NCBI GenBank assembly: GCA_023434665.1 | Contig: JAEYSM010000048.1 | Coordinates: 1-45,940, forward strand | Origin: Bacteroidota bacterium | GTDB taxonomy: Bacteria; Bacteroidota; Bacteroidia; Bacteroidales; Lentimicrobiaceae | Length of the DNA stretch: 45,940 nt | Direction of reading: 5' to 3' | Part shown: piece after piece, positions 42,429 to 45,940 of the stretch | How the letters are laid out: each line of letters starts with the position of its first letter | How positions within the stretch are numbered: position 1 is the first letter of the stretch | The notes under the pieces: generated by a model | Told to the model about the DNA's origin: nothing | Database searches by the model: none | What the model saw: the letters and a program-made list of their open reading frames with translations, nothing else | Translations under genes and position numbers: made by a program

Positions 42429-45098
42429 CTAAAAGTTAAAATACAAATTAACCATTAGCTGGGATGGTCTTAGCCGGAATACCGTCTCGTAAATTGTATA
42501 TGTACCTGATTGGTAACTGATGTAATCGGTGGAATTGAAAATGTTATACCAACCGGCTTCAATTTCGATTTTCTTTTTTGATATCGAGTATTTGTATTTC
42601 AGGTCAATAAAGTAATGAGGTTGACTATAAATATAATAGTATTCAGATGTAAGACTTAACTGCTGATTTTTCAGGAATACAGTATAAAGATTTAGGACAT
42701 GGGTGGTCAAATTCCTGCCACTAGACTGACCTCCATGAATTCTTGTGTTTAATCTCATTAAACCAAGACTATATTCTCCATTTAACCATGAAAAAATCCG
42801 CGCATCAATATACGGCTTAACATCAGTGATATAATTTGAGGCAGTATTTACTTCATCATTTATTAGCACTTTGCCGTTTTGGGTGGTAAACAGAAACCTT
42901 AAACCCACAGTGGTTTTTAAACTACCAAAGAATTTAGAAAACTTCGACTGTATGCTATGTATCATTTGTACGTTAGGGAACTCAACTGCCACTAAAGATA
43001 ACGCTCCGCTGGTATCTACGAGGTTCCTGAAAAGCAAATTATTATTACTCTCAGTAAATAAGTAATGAATAGATCCAAACATTGAATTTAATGGGTTCTG
43101 GTATAAAACAGCAGCTTTATATCTTGACAATGAGTATTTTGATACAGGGGCATTGCTGTTAATAATACTTTGAAAATCACGCAAAATAAATCCAGAATAA
43201 TGCCTTTCATCCTCTCCAATTTTGTTAGTGTATGACCATGAGCCATTTAACGTCCAGAACCCCTTGAATTTGTAATACACCGAGATCCCTGGATCAATAT
43301 ACAAACCTGAAGAATTTCGCTGGCTTTCTCTCTTAAAGTCTTGTAATGTATAGTCTTGCCAACTAATTGGAATACTGGCATTTACTGTAAATCCTGATTT
43401 CTTGAATTCCAAACCTGTAATTGTGTAAATCTTCACCCGGGTGGCTCTTTGTTCATTCTGATATCCAGTACCTGCGCTGTGCTTTATATCTTCTACCACT
43501 ACCTTTAAATCAGTATTTAAAGAATTCGAGACAAAGGTTATCCCGGACCTGGAACTAATCTTAAAAAGGCCTTTGTTAAAAATTATACCTGCTGAATGAT
43601 CGGCAAAAAAACGCTTCTGATCAACTTCCTGGACAGAGGTTTCGTATGGCTGACCATAATTAAATATTTGAGTAAAACTTCCAGGGTAAACCATTAGATC
43701 TGGCATTCCTTTATCAAACGAAAAATAAGAAGTAAATTCCAACAGATTATTCCTAATGGGATGTATAAACAGAAATTTATTATAGAAGGAATTTCGCGGA
43801 TCCCTGTTTTCTTGATTTACAGACTCATTAGTGTTGAAAAAGTATCCCTGATTTTGGTTCCGGTCAGTCCTAAAACTGAACTCATTCTGCAAATATCCAT
43901 TCGTTGCATTCTTTTCATAATTCAGTACACCTTGCAAACTCTGCCTGTGCATTCTGTTTTTAATACTTTCCTCAAAACTTAAAGTATCTTCTGCAAGATA
44001 AATTTTCCTCTCAAAGTGAGATTCATACTTCTGAATATCGTTTATATAGAAAAGATTTAACCTCAGTTGATGGTCCTGACCGGGTTTATACAGCCCATTA
44101 AAATTTAAAAGGTGAACACAATTATCAAGAAATCTCCGTTCATCTATATCAGGGATGGGGGCAGAATACAATCCGACAACTGAACTCATGTCATCAGGAA
44201 GCTCCAAATCTCTCGTAATGTCTCTTTTGCTTAAAGTCCTTAGCTGTCTGGTAACATCTTCACCTGTATTATTAGTCTGATACGATGATAGACACTGAAA
44301 TTTCTTTGTGAATGTCATTGGAGTAATTTTGGCATTCCAAAGCAGAGGATTAAAGCCGGTACCAATAACACCTGTACCGGTTGTAACGATATCCTGTTTC
44401 AGTTTTAAATTGAGTGATGCCTGTTGTGAATAAACTTTGTCTTCCAGAATTTTCAGTGGTTGATGATTTTCAAATATTTCAACAGTTGCAACCGAATTTT
44501 GTGGAAGGTTACTACTTACGACCGAGTAGCGTCCATCCATTAAATCAAGTCCTTCAACATAAAATTTCTGTATCGGCATTCCCTGATAAAGTATTTTCCC
44601 GTCCTTCTCAACCTCAATGCCGGGCATCTTTTTCAAAACATCTTCGATTGTTCTGTCTTTGATGCTTGAAAAAGCACTAACCAGATAGCTCAACGTATCT
44701 CCCCGTTTCTCGATGGGTAATGCTCTTACCGTAAAAACATCAAGCTGTTTTACATCCTGTTCTAAAACAAATATTAATTCGCTGCTATTGTTACCGATAC
44801 GCTTGATCACTTTTTTAAAACCTATGGAACTGGTAGTAACATCAAGACTATCTGCCTTAGCCGTTGATTTAATATTGAATCTTCCATCAATGCCGGTTAT
44901 ACCATAAGCTACCAGGATTTTTGTATCCGCTAGATAAACAAGGACATTAACATTCGTTACTGGTTGTGCATTCTGATCAATAATTTGCCCGGAGATTATT
45001 GCTTGTCCACACCCGATTTTAGCTACTACCAAAATAAAGATGGTAAGCAATAATCTTTTGGTATAACATTTCAGAAGTTTCATGAATAATTCAATCAT
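42429..45098 (-). CDS. TonB-dependent receptor-like outer-membrane protein
   Basis: An 889-residue outer-membrane protein. A signal sequence (to about residue 32) is followed by a carboxypeptidase-regulatory-like domain (about 34-112: IISGQIIDQNAQPVTNVNV to LIFVLEQ). Then comes a plug-like region (about 120-235: DRTIEDVLKKMPGIEVEKDG, IQKFYVEGLDL), and a large barrel to the C-terminal Phe (MVNLYFNF). It is atypical of SusC in that no SusD partner is present. The start ATG at 45098 overlaps the GLPGLI stop by 4 bp, so the two are coupled. Similar proteins paired with GLPGLI genes are common in Bacteroidota; the ligand is unknown. Confidence 0.85.
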   Translation of the reverse strand: MIELFMKLLKCYTKRLLLTIFILVVAKIGCGQAIISGQIIDQNAQPVTNVNVLVYLADTKILVAYGITGIDGRFNIKSTAKADSLDVTTSSIGFKKVIKRIGNNSSELIFVLEQDVKQLDVFTVRALPIEKRGDTLSYLVSAFSSIKDRTIEDVLKKMPGIEVEKDGKILYQGMPIQKFYVEGLDLMDGRYSVVSSNLPQNSVATVEIFENHQPLKILEDKVYSQQASLNLKLKQDIVTTGTGVIGTGFNPLLWNAKITPMTFTKKFQCLSSYQTNNTGEDVTRQLRTLSKRDITRDLELPDDMSSVVGLYSAPIPDIDERRFLDNCVHLLNFNGLYKPGQDHQLRLNLFYINDIQKYESHFERKIYLAEDTLSFEESIKNRMHRQSLQGVLNYEKNATNGYLQNEFSFRTDRNQNQGYFFNTNESVNQENRDPRNSFYNKFLFIHPIRNNLLEFTSYFSFDKGMPDLMVYPGSFTQIFNYGQPYETSVQEVDQKRFFADHSAGIIFNKGLFKISSRSGITFVSNSLNTDLKVVVEDIKHSAGTGYQNEQRATRVKIYTITGLEFKKSGFTVNASIPISWQDYTLQDFKRESQRNSSGLYIDPGISVYYKFKGFWTLNGSWSYTNKIGEDERHYSGFILRDFQSIINSNAPVSKYSLSRYKAAVLYQNPLNSMFGSIHYLFTESNNNLLFRNLVDTSGALSLVAVEFPNVQMIHSIQSKFSKFFGSLKTTVGLRFLFTTQNGKVLINDEVNTASNYITDVKPYIDARIFSWLNGEYSLGLMRLNTRIHGGQSSGRNLTTHVLNLYTVFLKNQQLSLTSEYYYIYSQPHYFIDLKYKYSISKKKIEIEAGWYNIFNSTDYISYQSGTYTIYETVFRLRPSQLMVNLYFNF

Positions 45099-45931
45099 TT
45101 CAGTTCGATAGGGTTGTTTTTCTTAAGCATGTTTTTTGCTGCTCTTTGTTGAACCTCAGTTTGCACCCCTGCTTCTTTGACCCTGTTGCCGATTTCATAT
45201 TTGAAATTCTCTTCTGCCTTAAGGAAATTCTGACGTGTTGTTAAAACAATATCCCGGACCGACATTTCGATGTCCATATCTTCTTTCAACTTTTCAATAA
45301 CAACCGCTTCAAAAACATAATCCATATTTTTGTCATGAGCTTTCAGTATCAGACCAGGTAAACCACAAAATTTGTAAGGGCCATCATTGAAGGGTAAATC
45401 AGTTGAATACCATATTACCCATTCCCTTCCACCATATATAGTGAATGCCTGATTAACCTTGTAACCTAAAACGAGAGATGTATCTATGCCTAGCTCCCAT
45501 TTTATATCGCTCATTTGTTCATCATACCTGAATCGCGTTGGAAGAATGTGTCCGATGTAGATGATCTTTGAATTTTTATAGTCTTTATATATGTTGTATA
45601 AGAATCGCGCCCGATATCTTTGATCTGCCGGCAGATTTAGAAAGTGGTCTAGTTTGCCCTCTTTCTCCATTGCACGTCCCTGCAAATAGCCTAACAGAAG
45701 GTTCTTGCTAACAAACTGGCTATACGATGGTCCAATAATAAGATACATATCTTCCTGACGCTGGAAATCCCGGTTTAATGAGTCCTCACTCCAGAGTAAT
45801 GAATATGTTACAACAAGATTCCCTCTATCAAGAATTTCAGGATTCTGATCAAAAAATTGGGCTCTTAAAGGGTTTACGAATACTACGAAAAATTGTAAAG
45901 ATACAATTAAAAAAATATAGGTTCTATACAT
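45095..45931 (-). CDS. GLPGLI family protein
   Basis: A 278-residue exported protein with a signal peptide ending LRAQ (residue 25). The motif GLPGLI at 190-195, within KFCGLPGLILKA, identifies the GLPGLI family (TIGR01200). The DLPFNDGPYKFCGLPGLI context is the usual one. The family is restricted largely to Bacteroidota and its function is unknown, although it is often found beside TonB-dependent receptor-like barrels, as here: the stop overlaps the receptor start (ATGA). The rest of the window to 45940 holds only the bases before this ATG. Confidence 0.9.
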   Translation of the reverse strand: MYRTYIFLIVSLQFFVVFVNPLRAQFFDQNPEILDRGNLVVTYSLLWSEDSLNRDFQRQEDMYLIIGPSYSQFVSKNLLLGYLQGRAMEKEGKLDHFLNLPADQRYRARFLYNIYKDYKNSKIIYIGHILPTRFRYDEQMSDIKWELGIDTSLVLGYKVNQAFTIYGGREWVIWYSTDLPFNDGPYKFCGLPGLILKAHDKNMDYVFEAVVIEKLKEDMDIEMSVRDIVLTTRQNFLKAEENFKYEIGNRVKEAGVQTEVQQRAAKNMLKKNNPIELK

Positions 45932-45940
45932 AATACATTT

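Noticed and set aside
1..45940. tRNA or rRNA genes
   Set aside because: No stretch with tRNA arm structure and a GTTCRANNC-type T-loop, and no rRNA-like conserved segment, was recognised by eye in the intergenic regions; a covariance search would be needed to exclude unusual ones.

Overview
The window looks like a chromosomal segment of a Bacteroidota bacterium, probably from the Bacteroidales/Marinilabiliales side. This rests on protein families that I recognise, not on a search. The clues are two gingipain-like C25 proteases with type IX secretion (T9SS) C-terminal domains, an S46 dipeptidyl-peptidase, a GLPGLI protein paired with a TonB-dependent receptor, PorT-like and TolB-propeller outer-membrane proteins, a class II ribonucleotide reductase, and repeated TAnnTTTG boxes (the Bacteroidota -7 promoter element) just upstream of genes. 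No rRNA, tRNA, transposase, phage gene or CRISPR array was seen. Most of the segment is ordinary core genome.

Layout. 1-3192: edge-truncated type I asparaginase, TatD-family nuclease, GT9 glycosyltransferase, then about 300 bp of non-coding DNA with a long inverted repeat and heptamer repeats, then a glyoxalase II-like MBL hydrolase. 3321-7548: a 1083-residue propeller/barrel outer-membrane protein followed by a secreted Ntn-type asparaginase. 7549-11166: a 458 bp leader with mutually exclusive hairpins, class II RNR, and a small protein built of exact 25-residue repeats. 11229-16254: radical SAM protein and polyprenyl synthase (divergent), a PhoB/PhoR-like two-component pair, a secreted CAP protein and a PorT-like barrel. 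16255-20968: biotin-less carboxyltransferase and dCMP deaminase, convergent with an mlaE-mlaF-cvpA operon. 21173-27319: tiny lipoprotein overlapping a SprT-like protein, mannose-1-phosphate guanylyltransferase, S46 peptidase and a membrane-anchored MutS-like ATPase, closed by a bidirectional terminator. 27369-36899 (minus): rbfA and a LolC/E-type permease, then the two giant C25 proteases. 36978-42367: MsbA-like exporter, M20 amidohydrolase, Cof-type HAD phosphatase (minus), YceI protein and HD hydrolase. 42429-45931 (minus): GLPGLI protein and TonB-dependent receptor-like barrel, joined by an ATGA overlap.

Functional theme. Much of the accessory content fits protein scavenging: C25 endopeptidases at the cell surface, an S46 dipeptidyl-peptidase, an M20 amidohydrolase and two unrelated asparaginases could form a chain from protein to amino acids. 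The most interesting objects are the tandem C25 proteases. They share the gingipain His-Cys spacing of exactly 33 residues, but differ at the position that sets arginine specificity in RgpB. Next come the 25-residue repeat protein, the period-7 intergenic repeats at several places, and the alternative hairpins ahead of the RNR gene.

Several reading frames open at a TTG or GTG some distance upstream of a better ATG. I moved those starts (polyprenyl synthase, response regulator, carboxyltransferase, lipoprotein, second C25 protease, ABC exporter, M20) and kept TTG only for the LolC/E-type permease. I found no wholly new multi-gene system that I can defend from the sequence alone.
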